Part shown: piece by piece, positions 23,123 to 32,009 of the stretch
How positions within the stretch are numbered: the stretch's first letter is position 1
Layout: each line of letters opens with the position of its first letter
NCBI RefSeq assembly: GCF_004683965.1
Contig: NZ_CP038436.1
Span: forward strand, 3,100,001 to 3,164,000
Reading direction: 5' to 3'
DNA: 64,000 bases
From: Nocardioides seonyuensis
GTDB lineage: Bacteria > Actinomycetota > Actinomycetes > Propionibacteriales > Nocardioidaceae
The notes under the pieces: generated by a model
Databases searched by the model: none
Told to the model about the DNA's origin: nothing
What the model saw: the letters and a program-made list of their open reading frames with translations, nothing else
Program-made: the position numbers and the translations under genes

Positions 23123-23160
23123 TGGGACCGAGGTGAGTGGTGGATGAGAGTCCTCTCATC
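23123..23160 (-). promoter_or_regulatory. complex operator, copy 2 (palindrome plus phased CTCA)
   Basis: Perfect inverted repeat GATGAGAG-TC-CTCTCATC at 23143-23160. On the minus strand CTCA elements fall at 23148, 23137 and (as CCCA) 23126, again at 11-bp steps towards the acidic-protein gene, which starts 44 nt away. This is the same layout as copy 1 at 19242-19278. It sits in the divergent gap between that gene and the acyl-CoA synthetase at 23248, so it could affect either. Confidence 0.6.
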
Positions 23161-23247
23161 TCCCGGCACGCGCCGCTCGTCGCCACAGGGCCGCCGTCCG
23201 CCGAACGACCCTCGCCCGCGAGCGGTGGCGCGTGCCACAGTTGCTGC

Positions 23248-24780
23248 ATGTACGTGCCCTTCAGCGTGAACGACTTCCTGGTCCGTGCCTCGTCCGTCTA
23301 CGGCGAGCGTGTCGGCTTCGTGGACGAGCCGGACCAGCCCGCCGAGCCCCTCCCGGACCTGACCTATGCCGAGGTCCACGACCTGGCGCGACGACAGGCC
23401 GCCAGGCTCGACGAGCTCGGGATGGAGGTCGGGGACCGCATCGCGGTCATCTCGCACAACAGCTCACGCCTGCTGACGTCGTTCTTCGGCGTGTGCGGCT
23501 CGGGACGCATCCTGGTGCCCATCAACTTCCGCCTGCGGCCCGACGAGATCGCCTACATCGTCGCGCAGTCGGGAGCCCGGGTCCTCTACATCGATCCCGA
23601 GCTCGCCGACTCCCTGCGTGACATCGACGTGGAGCACAAGTTCGTGATCGGCGACGACGAGGCGATGTTCGCCGCGCCCGGCGTCGAGCCGAGGCCGTGG
23701 GAGCCGGACGAGAACGCGACGGCGACGATCAACTACACCTCCGGGACGACGGCGCGTCCCAAGGGTGTCCAGCTGACCCACCGCAACCTGTGGACCAACG
23801 CCGTCACCTTCGGACTGCACGCAGGCGTCACCGATCGTGACGTCTACCTCCACACCCTCCCGATGTTCCACGCCAACGGCTGGGGGATGCCGTTCGCCAT
23901 GACGGGCCTGGGCGTGCCCCAGGTCGTCATCCGCAAGATCGACGGTGCCGAGATCCTGCGACGCGTCGAGCGGCACGGCATCACGGTGATGTGCGCGGCG
24001 CCCGCCGTCGTGGCCGCAGTCCTGGATGCCGCCGCGACCTGGGAGGGCGAGATCCCCGGGCGGGACAAGGTGCGGATCATCGTGGCCGGGGCGCCGCCTC
24101 CGACGAGGACGATCGTGCGCGTCGAGGAGGAGCTCGGCTGGGAGTTCGTCCAGATCTACGGCCTCACCGAGACCTCGCCCCTGCTGACGATCAACCGCTC
24201 CCGCGCAGAGTGGGACGACCTGCCGGCCGAGGAGCGCGCGGCCAAGCTGGTGCGTGCGGGCGCGCCGGCGATCGGGGTCTCCCTGCGGGTCGACGAGCAC
24301 GGCGAGGTGCTCGCGCGCTCCAACGTGATCCTCGAGGGCTACTGGGAGCGCCCCGACGAGACCGACCGCGCCCTGGTCGACGGGTGGTTCCACACCGGCG
24401 ACGGCGGGACCGTCGGCGAGGACGGCTACCTCATCATCAAGGACCGCAAGAAGGACGTGATCATCACCGGTGGCGAGAACGTCTCCTCCATCGAGGTGGA
24501 GGACGTGCTCTTCTCCCACCCGGCCGTGGCAGAGGTCGCCGTCATCGGGGTGCCCAGCGAGAAGTGGGGCGAGACGATCAAGGCGCTCGTCGTCCTGGCG
24601 GAAGGCCAGGAAGCGAGCGAGGCCGACCTCATCGCCTGGTGCAAGGACAGGGCAGCCGGCTACAAGGCCCCGACGAGCGTGGAGTTCCGCGACGAGCTGG
24701 CGCGCACCGCGACGGGCAAGCTGCAGAAGTTCAAGCTCCGGCAGGCCTACTGGGAAGGCGCCGAGCGGCAGGTCAACTAG
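23248..24780 (+). CDS. fatty-acyl-CoA synthetase (AMP-forming)
   Basis: ANL-family ligase of 510 aa. Motifs: P-loop INYTSGTTARPKGVQLTHRN near 165-184, IYGLTETSP, GWFHTGDGGTVGEDGYL and the C-terminal RTATGKLQKF with the catalytic lysine. LPMFHANGWGMPF near 205-218 is typical of the medium/long-chain acyl-CoA synthetases. ATG 23248 is preceded by CACAGT ending 6 nt upstream and no SD. The frame from 23137 would run through the operator. It is divergent from the acidic-protein operon. A second such enzyme lies at 16910; the two are only distantly similar. Confidence 0.92.
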   Translation: MYVPFSVNDFLVRASSVYGERVGFVDEPDQPAEPLPDLTYAEVHDLARRQAARLDELGMEVGDRIAVISHNSSRLLTSFFGVCGSGRILVPINFRLRPDEIAYIVAQSGARVLYIDPELADSLRDIDVEHKFVIGDDEAMFAAPGVEPRPWEPDENATATINYTSGTTARPKGVQLTHRNLWTNAVTFGLHAGVTDRDVYLHTLPMFHANGWGMPFAMTGLGVPQVVIRKIDGAEILRRVERHGITVMCAAPAVVAAVLDAAATWEGEIPGRDKVRIIVAGAPPPTRTIVRVEEELGWEFVQIYGLTETSPLLTINRSRAEWDDLPAEERAAKLVRAGAPAIGVSLRVDEHGEVLARSNVILEGYWERPDETDRALVDGWFHTGDGGTVGEDGYLIIKDRKKDVIITGGENVSSIEVEDVLFSHPAVAEVAVIGVPSEKWGETIKALVVLAEGQEASEADLIAWCKDRAAGYKAPTSVEFRDELARTATGKLQKFKLRQAYWEGAERQVN

Positions 24781-24789
24781 CCTGCCCCC

Positions 24790-25941
24790 ATGCCTGACCG
24801 GACCCCATCGACCCTGCGTGACGTCGTCGACCTGATCCACGGGTGGTACCCCCCGGCCACGGCCGACTCCTGGGACGCGGTGGGTCTCGTCACGGGCGAT
24901 CCCGAGGCCGGCGTCGGCAAGGTCATGTTCGCGGTCGACCCGACGCTCGAGGTCGCGCGCGAGGCGGTCGAGTGGGGGGCTGACCTGCTGGTCGTGCACC
25001 ACCCGCTGTTCCTGACCGCGGTGCACGGCGTGGCGGCGGACACCCCCAAGGGTCGCGTCCTGCACACGCTGTCGAGCGCCGGGTGCGCCCTGCTCACCGC
25101 CCACACCAATGCCGACCAGGCGGTGGGCGGGGTCTCCGAGGCGCTGGCCCACGCGCTGGGCCTGCGCGACCTGTCGCCGATCGTGCCTGCGCCCTCGGGC
25201 CCGATCGACAAGCTCGTGGTGTTCGCGCCGCTGGCGGCAGCGGACGCCGTACGACAGGCAGTCACCGCGGCGGGTGCCGGCGCTCTCGGCGACTACGACT
25301 CGTGCACCTACTCGATGCCAGGCGAGGGCCGCTTCCGGCCGCTCGAGGGCGCCGACCCGGCGATCGGGTCGGTCGGTTCGCTTGAGGTCGTCGAGGAGGT
25401 GCGGATCGAGAGCGTGCTGCCGCGCTCGCTGCGTGGCTCGGTCGTGCGGGCCCTGCTCGACGCCCACCCCTACGAAGAGCCCGCCTTCGACCTGGTGCCC
25501 CTGGCCGACCCGGGGCTCGCCTCGACCGGCACCGGGAGGGTCGGGGAGGTCGAGGAGCAGTCGCTCGCCGACTTCGCCGCCAGGGTGGCGGCCGCGCTGC
25601 CCGACACCGCACACGGCGTCCGGGTGGCCGGTGACCGGGAGCGGCGCGTCCGGCGCGTCGCCGTCTGTGGCGGGTCCGGGGACTTCCTGCTCGACCGGTT
25701 CGTGGGCAGGGACGACGTCGACGTCTATGTGACCAGCGACCTGCGGCACCACCGCGCCGGGGAGTTCCTCGAGGCCACTGCGTTCGCCGGCAGTGGTCCC
25801 GCGCTCATCGACGTGGCCCACTGGGCCGCCGAGTGGACGTGGCTGCCGGTGGTGGAGGCGCGGGCGGTCGAGGCACTGGGCGATAGGGTCGAGACCCGGG
25901 TCAGCACCCGCTGCACCGATCCCTGGCAGTTCCGCCCCTGA
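24790..25941 (+). CDS. Nif3-like dinuclear metal-centre protein
   Basis: Protein of 383 aa of the NIF3/YqfO family, thought to be GTP cyclohydrolase I type 2-like but without an agreed role. Metal-binding motifs are visible: HHPLFL near 71-76, HTNAD near 105-109, and DLRHHRAGEFLE plus DVAHWAAEW in the C-terminal half. The insert between the halves (about 135-245) is the PII-like domain of the long form. The start ATG has TAGCCT ending 6 nt upstream, which overlaps the stop codon of the previous gene and gives a leaderless-type start. The zinc-ribbon gene follows after 19 nt, an arrangement seen in many actinobacteria. Confidence 0.93.
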   Translation: MPDRTPSTLRDVVDLIHGWYPPATADSWDAVGLVTGDPEAGVGKVMFAVDPTLEVAREAVEWGADLLVVHHPLFLTAVHGVAADTPKGRVLHTLSSAGCALLTAHTNADQAVGGVSEALAHALGLRDLSPIVPAPSGPIDKLVVFAPLAAADAVRQAVTAAGAGALGDYDSCTYSMPGEGRFRPLEGADPAIGSVGSLEVVEEVRIESVLPRSLRGSVVRALLDAHPYEEPAFDLVPLADPGLASTGTGRVGEVEEQSLADFAARVAAALPDTAHGVRVAGDRERRVRRVAVCGGSGDFLLDRFVGRDDVDVYVTSDLRHHRAGEFLEATAFAGSGPALIDVAHWAAEWTWLPVVEARAVEALGDRVETRVSTRCTDPWQFRP

Positions 25942-25960
25942 TCCACTCCGAGGAGAGCCG

Positions 25961-26701
25961 TTGAAGGCCGATCCCGCCCACCAGCTCAAGCTGCTCGAGC
26001 TCGCGGAGCTCGACTCCCGTGCCGCCCAGCTGCGGCACCAGCGGGCCCACCTGCCCGAGATCGGCGAGATCGAGAGCCTGGAGGCGGAGCGGCAGCAGAT
26101 CGGCGACCAGCAGCGGGACGCGCGCATCGTCGTCGACGACCTCACGGCCGAGCAGAAGAAGGCCGACCGCGAGGTCGAGCAGGTCAAGACCCGCCGCGAG
26201 CGCGACCGCAACCGCATGGAAACCGGCCAGATCACCAATCCCAAGGACCTGGAGCGGATGCAGCACGAGCTCGTCTCCCTCGAGCGCCGCATCAACACGC
26301 TGGAGGACGCCGAGCTCGAGGTCATGGAGCAGCTCGAGGAGGCCCAGCAGGTCCTCGACGGCCTGGCCATCCGCGTCGCTGACGTGGACGCGAGGCTCGC
26401 CGAGCTGATCGGAGCCCGTGACGAGAAGCAGCGCGAGATCGACGCCAAGCTCGCCCAGGTCACCGGTGACCGCCAGCCTGCCGCCGACGAGCTGCCCAGC
26501 GACCTGCTCGCTCTCTACGAGCGGCTGCGCGAGCAGAAGGGCGTCGGGGCTGCCCACCTGCGCGCCCGGGAGTGTGGCGGCTGCCAGCTCACCCTCGACG
26601 CCTCCGAGATCGCCCGCATCCGCTCGGCGCCCGAGGACGACGTCATCCGCTGCGAGGAGTGCCAGCGGATCCTGGTGCGGACCGACGAGTCCGGCCTCTA
26701 G
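25961..26701 (+). CDS. coiled-coil zinc-ribbon protein (C4-type)
   Basis: Protein of 246 aa. Residues 10-185 are a long coiled coil rich in Glu, Arg, Leu and Gln. The C-terminus has a C4 zinc ribbon: C-x-x-C in ECGGCQ near 204-207 and CEECQRILVR near 232-235. This architecture is the family known as DUF164/CT398-like. TTG at 25961 is taken as start because GAGGAGAG stands just before it and the family begins KADPAHQLKLLEL. It follows the Nif3-like gene. The last 4 nt overlap the convergent yaaA-like gene. Role unknown; a nucleic-acid binding function has been suggested for the family. Confidence 0.9.
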   Translation: MKADPAHQLKLLELAELDSRAAQLRHQRAHLPEIGEIESLEAERQQIGDQQRDARIVVDDLTAEQKKADREVEQVKTRRERDRNRMETGQITNPKDLERMQHELVSLERRINTLEDAELEVMEQLEEAQQVLDGLAIRVADVDARLAELIGARDEKQREIDAKLAQVTGDRQPAADELPSDLLALYERLREQKGVGAAHLRARECGGCQLTLDASEIARIRSAPEDDVIRCEECQRILVRTDESGL

Positions 26702-27471
26702 ACCTCGGTCACGACGACGTCGAGCTGGGTGCCCTTCGGTGTGGACTCGCCGAGCTCGACCTTCCACCCCAGGCGGACCAGGTCGTCGGCCAGCCGGGCT
26801 GGTGTGCGCGGCGCTGCGCCGTCCTCGAGCAGGGCACGCACGATCCGGCCCTTGGTCGCCTTGTTGAAGTGGCTCACCACCTTGCGGACCCCGTCGGCCT
26901 CGTGGAGGACGCGCACCGTCGCCACCCGCGGGCCCAGCTCGGCCGGGGGGCGCCAGAACGCCGCATAGGTGCCGGAGCGGAGGTCGACCAGCAGCCCGCT
27001 GCCGAGCGCGGTGGTCATCGCCTCGCCCAAGTGCTCACGCCACAGCCCCGCGACGGGACCGAGCCCCGGGAGGGTGACGTCGCCGGAGAGGCGGTAGGAC
27101 GGGATGCGGTCCCCGGGGCGCACCAGGCCGAAGACGCTCGAGGTGATCGCCAGACGCGCGGTGGCCCGACGTCGCCCGGCGGGGCTCAGCGACTCCAGGC
27201 CCAGGGCGTCGTACAGCACGCCTGAGTAGACGCGGTCGGCGCGGGCCGTCGGGGCGGTGGTGAGGCGGGCGTTCGACTCGACGAGGTCGGCCTGGGTCGC
27301 GCCGAGACCGAGCACCTGGGCGGCGTCCGGCCGGGCCGAGAGGGCGACGAGCGCGTCGAGGACCTGCTGGCGCGCCGGCGTGAGCCCGGGGGAGGAGAGC
27401 GTCGCCAGGTCGAGGGGCTTGCCTCGGCGCGGGGTCGTCTTGCCCTCGCTGGGGGGCAGCAGGATCAGCAC
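26698..27471 (-). CDS. yaaA: YaaA-family peroxide stress protein
   Basis: Protein of 257 aa of the YaaA (DUF328) family. It begins LILLPPSEGKT, the family signature, and carries YSGVLYDALGL, FGLVRPGDRIPSYRL and SHFNKATKGRI near 196-207. E. coli YaaA lowers intracellular iron under peroxide stress and binds DNA. The start is GTG 27471 with TACCCT ending 6 nt upstream and no SD. It is divergent from the RNB nuclease gene, which shows the same leaderless pattern. It overlaps the zinc-ribbon gene at the 3' end by 4 nt. Confidence 0.92.
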   Translation of the reverse strand: MLILLPPSEGKTTPRRGKPLDLATLSSPGLTPARQQVLDALVALSARPDAAQVLGLGATQADLVESNARLTTAPTARADRVYSGVLYDALGLESLSPAGRRRATARLAITSSVFGLVRPGDRIPSYRLSGDVTLPGLGPVAGLWREHLGEAMTTALGSGLLVDLRSGTYAAFWRPPAELGPRVATVRVLHEADGVRKVVSHFNKATKGRIVRALLEDGAAPRTPARLADDLVRLGWKVELGESTPKGTQLDVVVTEV

Positions 27472-27520
27472 GCGGCAAGGGTAGGCGGCGGAGGTGGGGA
27501 CTCTTGGTTAGGGTCGTGAC

Positions 27521-28966
27521 ATGCCCAGCAACCGCGTGATCAGTGTCCGCGCCGGCGACGATGCAGTGCAGCCGGAGAGCCTGCGCGAGGGCATCGCTGC
27601 CATCCAGGCCGAGTTGGGGCTCAGCACCGAGTTCCCCGACGACGTCGAGCGCGCCGCAGCAGCGGCCGCGGCGTCCCCCCGATTGCCCGACCTCGACCTG
27701 ACCCACGTCCCGTTCGTCACCATCGACCCCGAGTCGGCCCAGGACCTCGACCAGGCCATGTACCTCGAGCGCGACGGCGACGGGTACGTCGTGCGCTACG
27801 CGATCGCCGACCTGACCGCATTCATCACGCCGGGCGACCCGATCGACGTGGAGGCCAACCGGCGAGGGGAGACGTTGTACGGCGCCGACTCCAAGATCCC
27901 CCTGCACCCCAAGGTGATCTCCGAGGACGCCGGCTCCCTGCTGCCCGACGAGGTGCGGCCTGCGCTCGTGTGGACCATCAAGGTCGACGCCACCGGCGAG
28001 GGCACCGACGCCAACGTCGAGCGGGCCCTGGTGAGGTCACGCGCCAAGCTCGACTACGCGTCCCTCCAGGAGGAGATCGACGCCGGCACCGCCGACGAGA
28101 TGTTCACGATCCTCCGTGAGGTCGGTGAGCTCCGGATCGCTCGCGAGGCGGCGCGCGGGGGAGTGTCGCTGCCGTTGCCCGAGCAGGAGATCGTCGACGA
28201 GGACGGCACCTGGCGGCTGGAGTTCCGCTCGATGGCACCGGTGGAGAGCTGGAACGCGCAGATCTCCCTGCTCACCGGCTTCGCTGCGGCGTCGCTGATG
28301 GTCTATGCGCGGGTGGGCCTGCTGCGCACGCTTCCTCCGGTCGACCACCGTGACATCACCCGGCTGCACCGCACGGCGAAGGCCCTGAAGATCGAGTGGC
28401 CCGCCGAGCAGCTCTACCCCGACTTCATCCGCTCGCTCGACCCCGCCGAGCCCAACCATGCCGCCATGGTCGTGGCCTGCACCCGGATCCTGCGGGGGTC
28501 GGGCTACGTCGGTTTCGACGGCGAGCTCCCCGAGCAGGCCCAGCACTCCGCCCTGGCGTCCGAGTACGCCCACGTGACCGCGCCGCTGCGACGCCTGGTC
28601 GACCGCTACGCCCTGGAGATCTGCGTGGCCCTCTGCGCCGACCAGGACGTGCCGGGCTGGGTGCTGGAGAAGCTGCACGAGCTGCCCGACACCATGCGCG
28701 AGTCGAGTCGCCGGGCCAACCAGTACGAGAACGCGATCCTCAACCTCGTCGAGGCCGCCGTGCTCGCGCCGAGGGTGGGGGAGGAGTTCTCGGCTGTCGT
28801 CGTGGAGGTCGACGAGAAGGACGACACCCGCGGCGACGTCACCGTGCAGGAACCGGCCATCGAGGCGGGAGTCGTCGGGAGTGGGCCGTTGCCGGTCGGT
28901 GAGGAGGTCTCGGTGCGGTTGACCACGGCTGACGTGGAGACTCGCAAGGTGGAGTTCACGCTCTGA
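27521..28966 (+). CDS. RNB-domain ribonuclease
   Basis: Exoribonuclease of the RNase II/R family, 481 aa. The catalytic motif is TIDPESAQDLDQAM (68-80): Asp69, Asp75 and Asp77 are kept, but the fourth acidic residue of E. coli RNase II (D-x-D-D) is Gln78. DLDQA is, as I recall, usual for this short actinobacterial subfamily. There are no obvious cold-shock domains at the N-terminus; a small C-terminal beta domain may act as S1. The ATG has TAGGGT ending 6 nt upstream. Divergent from yaaA by 49 nt. Confidence 0.9.
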   Translation: MPSNRVISVRAGDDAVQPESLREGIAAIQAELGLSTEFPDDVERAAAAAAASPRLPDLDLTHVPFVTIDPESAQDLDQAMYLERDGDGYVVRYAIADLTAFITPGDPIDVEANRRGETLYGADSKIPLHPKVISEDAGSLLPDEVRPALVWTIKVDATGEGTDANVERALVRSRAKLDYASLQEEIDAGTADEMFTILREVGELRIAREAARGGVSLPLPEQEIVDEDGTWRLEFRSMAPVESWNAQISLLTGFAAASLMVYARVGLLRTLPPVDHRDITRLHRTAKALKIEWPAEQLYPDFIRSLDPAEPNHAAMVVACTRILRGSGYVGFDGELPEQAQHSALASEYAHVTAPLRRLVDRYALEICVALCADQDVPGWVLEKLHELPDTMRESSRRANQYENAILNLVEAAVLAPRVGEEFSAVVVEVDEKDDTRGDVTVQEPAIEAGVVGSGPLPVGEEVSVRLTTADVETRKVEFTL

Positions 28967-29020
28967 TCGGCGCGAGTGGCATGGGCCCCTCACCGCCGAA
29001 GAGTCGCTACCGTTCTACGC

Positions 29021-30370
29021 GTGAGCAAGCAGGGGTGGCGCGGGCAGCTCCAAGCCGTCACATGGACGCTCACCGCTCTGGCGCTCGTCCTCACAGCCGG
29101 CTGCACAGGTAGCCAGCCGTCGGAGGAGCCCGATTCCAGCGAGGTTCCCACGCAAGTCTCCCTACGGGTCGTGCCGGCGCAGTCACGGCTCGTGGATCCG
29201 GTCTCGGTGACGGTGACCGGTCTGGAGCCGCGACGGCTTCACACCGTCACGCTGACATCCGTTGACGGTGACGGTGTGCGCTGGACGTCGTCGGCGCAGT
29301 TTCGCTCCTCGACGGACGGCACGCTCATGCTCGACGACGCGAGAGCGCTCGAAGGTTCCTACCAAGGCGTGAACGGCATGGGGCTGCTGGAGACGCTCCA
29401 GCAGGAGGACGTGTCCACGGAGCCGGCCTACTACTTCTGGACGGGGTCACCGCAGGAGTTCCGCATCGAGGTGCTCGCCGATGACAAGCTCGTGGCCCAG
29501 ACGGAGTTCCTGCGCCAGCTGGGCCCGGGTGTGCGGCGTACCGAGCAGTCAGTCACGAAGGAGGGTTTCGATGGCGCCTTCTACCGACACTCCGATCGAG
29601 GTGCCTCCAAGAGTCGGCCGGCGATCCTTGCCTTCGGGGGTTCTGAGGGCGGCAACTCCATGGAGCTCCCCGGCACGGCCTTAGCGGCCGAGGGATACCC
29701 CACCCTGACCGTCGCCTACTTCGGAAAGCCGGGCCTGCCGAAGAGCTTGAGGAACATCCCGTTGGAGTACTTCGCCACAGCACTCCGGTGGCTGCGCAAG
29801 CAGCCCGGTGTCGACCCCAGCCGCATCTACGTCCTTGGCGTCTCTCGCGGCAGCGAACCTGCACAGCTGGTCGCAGTGCGCTACCCGCGACTGGTCCACG
29901 GCGTCGTCGCCGTGGTTCCTTCGGGGGTCGTTCACGCGGGCCTCCGCGGGGCTGGCTCGTCGAGTCGGGCCGCACGCGAATCTGCGTGGAGCTTCCAGGG
30001 GCGGCCTGTTCCCTGGACGAGAACGGTCAACGATCCGCGGCCCGACGAGTTCCCACGCTCAGTGATCCCGGTGCAGGACATCGACGGGCCAATGCTGCTG
30101 GTCTGCGGCGGCGCAGATCAGGTGTGGGACTCGTGCGCCTTCGCCCGCGCGATCGTTTCTCGACGCGAGCAGCACGGTGTGCACCGCCGGAGCCTGCTGC
30201 TTGCGTACCCGCAGGCTGGACACGGCATCGGGTCCCTCGTCCCCTACGACCCGGAACCCATATACGGGCCTCTTGCGGGCGCCTTGGCGCTGTCGAACCA
30301 ACGCGCCAGGGCACGCCTGTGGGGACAGCTCACGGCATTTCTACGTACGACGTCGGGTGCTGGCGAGTGA
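29021..30370 (+). CDS. lipoprotein of the acyl-CoA thioesterase / BAAT family
   Basis: Protein of 449 aa. Residues 1-28 are a lipoprotein signal with lipobox LTAG-Cys28. Residues about 45-165 resemble the BAAT/thioesterase N-terminal beta domain and 190-445 the alpha/beta hydrolase C-terminal domain, with GVSRG (Ser275), the Asp region GGADQVWDSC and the His in QAGHGIG. In eukaryotes this family acts on bile-acid or fatty acyl-CoAs, where the nucleophile is Cys; here it is Ser. An extracytoplasmic lipoprotein would not meet CoA esters, so the substrate is probably another ester. GTG 29021 has TACCGT ending 7 nt upstream. Codon use is slightly less GC-rich than in its neighbours. Confidence 0.82.
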   Translation: MSKQGWRGQLQAVTWTLTALALVLTAGCTGSQPSEEPDSSEVPTQVSLRVVPAQSRLVDPVSVTVTGLEPRRLHTVTLTSVDGDGVRWTSSAQFRSSTDGTLMLDDARALEGSYQGVNGMGLLETLQQEDVSTEPAYYFWTGSPQEFRIEVLADDKLVAQTEFLRQLGPGVRRTEQSVTKEGFDGAFYRHSDRGASKSRPAILAFGGSEGGNSMELPGTALAAEGYPTLTVAYFGKPGLPKSLRNIPLEYFATALRWLRKQPGVDPSRIYVLGVSRGSEPAQLVAVRYPRLVHGVVAVVPSGVVHAGLRGAGSSSRAARESAWSFQGRPVPWTRTVNDPRPDEFPRSVIPVQDIDGPMLLVCGGADQVWDSCAFARAIVSRREQHGVHRRSLLLAYPQAGHGIGSLVPYDPEPIYGPLAGALALSNQRARARLWGQLTAFLRTTSGAGE

Positions 30371-30495
30371 GCGGTGTGGTCGAAGGGGCTTGCCTGTGGC
30401 CGGGGGACGGCCGTTATCCGGTCACCGCTCGTCGCGTCATTTCGCCGCGTTGCGGTGCGATGTGCCTGACGGCGGACAACGCCCTGCTCCCTCGA
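30371..30495. other. short gap without gene
   Basis: A 125-nt gap between two convergent genes. I see no open frame with coding character and no good terminator. Confidence 0.4.
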
Positions 30496-30918
30496 CTATG
30501 ACGGCGATGTGACGCGGTTCTCCTCCGCTCGACGGAAGAGGTAATAGCCCACGGTGGCTCCCTTAACAGCGACGTTCTGCCCAGACGCCAAGAACTTGTC
30601 GCGGCTCTGTTCGCCTTGCACTACGAACACGAACGAGCCTGTGATCAGATCCCAACCTTCGGCTGCGATCCCATTGAGCACCGCGGTTGGGTCGTTGGCC
30701 CTACTGGTGTTGAAGCTGCCCATCATCGCGACGATCTCAGCCGTCTGCCTCATGACCTCGAAGTCGACCTGGAAGAGCCGGTCTCCTTGCTGAAACGCCG
30801 TGCGTGCCTGCCCGATAGGCGAGGCGGCGAAAGCTTCGGCCTCTCGTTCGGCTTGCTTCGCCGCCTTAGCGGCTGCTGCCGCTTGCTGCTCTTCTTCGGT
30901 TTTATTGAACAGGCCCAT
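30496..30918 (-). CDS. hypothetical protein with DUF4177-like core
   Basis: Protein of 140 aa. Residues 1-35 are a charged helix rich in Ala, Glu and Lys (MGLFNKTEEEQQAAA). The C-terminal half has AEGWDL and GYYLFRR segments, a pattern seen in small DUF4177-like proteins, but the match is weak. ATG 30918 follows a G-rich GAGGGGGG tract 9-10 nt away; the track of codons further upstream (from 30966) has poor coding character. It lies at the edge of the accessory region and next to the IS element. Codon use is less GC-biased than in core genes. No function assigned. Confidence 0.65.
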   Translation of the reverse strand: MGLFNKTEEEQQAAAAAKAAKQAEREAEAFAASPIGQARTAFQQGDRLFQVDFEVMRQTAEIVAMMGSFNTSRANDPTAVLNGIAAEGWDLITGSFVFVVQGEQSRDKFLASGQNVAVKGATVGYYLFRRAEENRVTSPS

Positions 30919-31046
30919 AACGGATACCCCCCTCGACGCTTTGCCACGCCCTCGACATCGGTACACCGCGACGGTACGGCTCTACGAGCTGGTCGGGGCG
31001 GGAATGGAGGTCACCGGTGAGGCTCTCGGCCAGTGAGTCGAGGATC

Positions 31047-31075
31047 TGTCGCGTGCCGGGTTCAGTGGAGGCTCT
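31047..31075 (+). repeat. IS3 element left terminal inverted repeat
   Basis: 29-bp end lying past orfB; the last codons and stop of orfB (31062) fall inside it. It matches the reverse complement of 32350-32378 at 25 of 29 positions, the mismatches being clustered at positions 16-19. Confidence 0.88.
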
Positions 31076-32009
31076 GAACTAACGCGCCGACGGTAGCCGG
31101 TGCGGGGTTGTGCCTGTCGTGTTGCTCCTCGAACTCGACCGGAGGAACGAGTCCGATCTCGCCGTGCAGACGTCGGTGGTTGAACCAGTCGATGTACTCC
31201 GCGACCGCGATCTCGAGGTCGTCGATGTTCTTCCACGGGCCCTTGTTGCGGACCAGTTCGGCCTTGAACAGCGAGTTGAACGCCTCGGCCAGGGCGTTGT
31301 CGTAAGAGTCGCCGGTGGATCCGACCGACGCGACGGCCCCGGCTTCGGCCAGCCGCTGGGTGTAGCGCACGGCGAGGTACTGGACTCCCTTGTCCGAATG
31401 CGCAATCACCCCGGTGGTGTCCTGGCCGGCGTGCTGACGGGTCCACAGCCCCATCTCGAGGGCGTCCAGGGCCAGGTCGGTGCGCAGGCTCTTCGAGAGT
31501 TGCCACCCGACCACGCGGCGGGAGAAGACGTCGATGACGAACGCGGCGTAGACCCAGCCGGCGAAGGTGCGGCAGTAGGTGATGTCGGCGACCCAGACCC
31601 GGTTCGGTGCCGGCGCCTTGAAGTCGCGGTCCAGCAGGTCCGGCCGGGTGTCCGGGCCGGCACCCGGCACGGTGGTCCTGGGGCCCTTGGCCCGACTGAT
31701 CCCACGTAGCCCGTCGCCGCGCATCAGCCGGTGCACGGTGCATCTGGCGATCCGGTGGTCGCGCCGGTTCAGCTCGGCGTGCATCTTGCGGACCCCGTAG
31801 ACGCCGTAGTTGTCGGCGTGCACCTGCCGGATCACCTCCAGGTGACCCTGGTCGGCCACCGCCCGCGCGGACGGTGGCCTGGTCTTGGCGGCGTAGTAGG
31901 TGCTCGGGGCGATCGGCGTCCCGGCCTTGCGCAGGACGGTGCAGATCGGCTCGACCCCGAACTGGTCGCGGTGCTGGTCGATATAGTCGACCAGCACCGC
32001 GGTGGTCAC
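31062..32009 (-). CDS. IS3-family transposase OrfB (DDE integrase domain)
   Basis: Catalytic part of the transposase, 315 aa from GTG 32009. HTH_21-like N-terminus near 60-105, then an rve integrase core with Asp142 (WVADITY), Asp206 (AHSDKG) and Glu242 (LAEAFNSLFKAE); the spacing is the DD(35)E of IS3 elements. GTG 32009 overlaps the orfA stop (GTGA). The frame is open further upstream to the T TTT TTC heptamer at 32045-32039, so a -1 frameshift would give an OrfAB fusion, the usual active transposase of this family. The common HSDRG motif is HSDKG here. Confidence 0.94.
   Translation of the reverse strand: MTTAVLVDYIDQHRDQFGVEPICTVLRKAGTPIAPSTYYAAKTRPPSARAVADQGHLEVIRQVHADNYGVYGVRKMHAELNRRDHRIARCTVHRLMRGDGLRGISRAKGPRTTVPGAGPDTRPDLLDRDFKAPAPNRVWVADITYCRTFAGWVYAAFVIDVFSRRVVGWQLSKSLRTDLALDALEMGLWTRQHAGQDTTGVIAHSDKGVQYLAVRYTQRLAEAGAVASVGSTGDSYDNALAEAFNSLFKAELVRNKGPWKNIDDLEIAVAEYIDWFNHRRLHGEIGLVPPVEFEEQHDRHNPAPATVGALVQSLH

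Noticed and set aside
23464..26463. 999-codon open frame on the minus strand
   Set aside because: Lies opposite the acyl-CoA synthetase, Nif3-like and zinc-ribbon genes, all clear on the plus strand; its protein has no recognisable domain.
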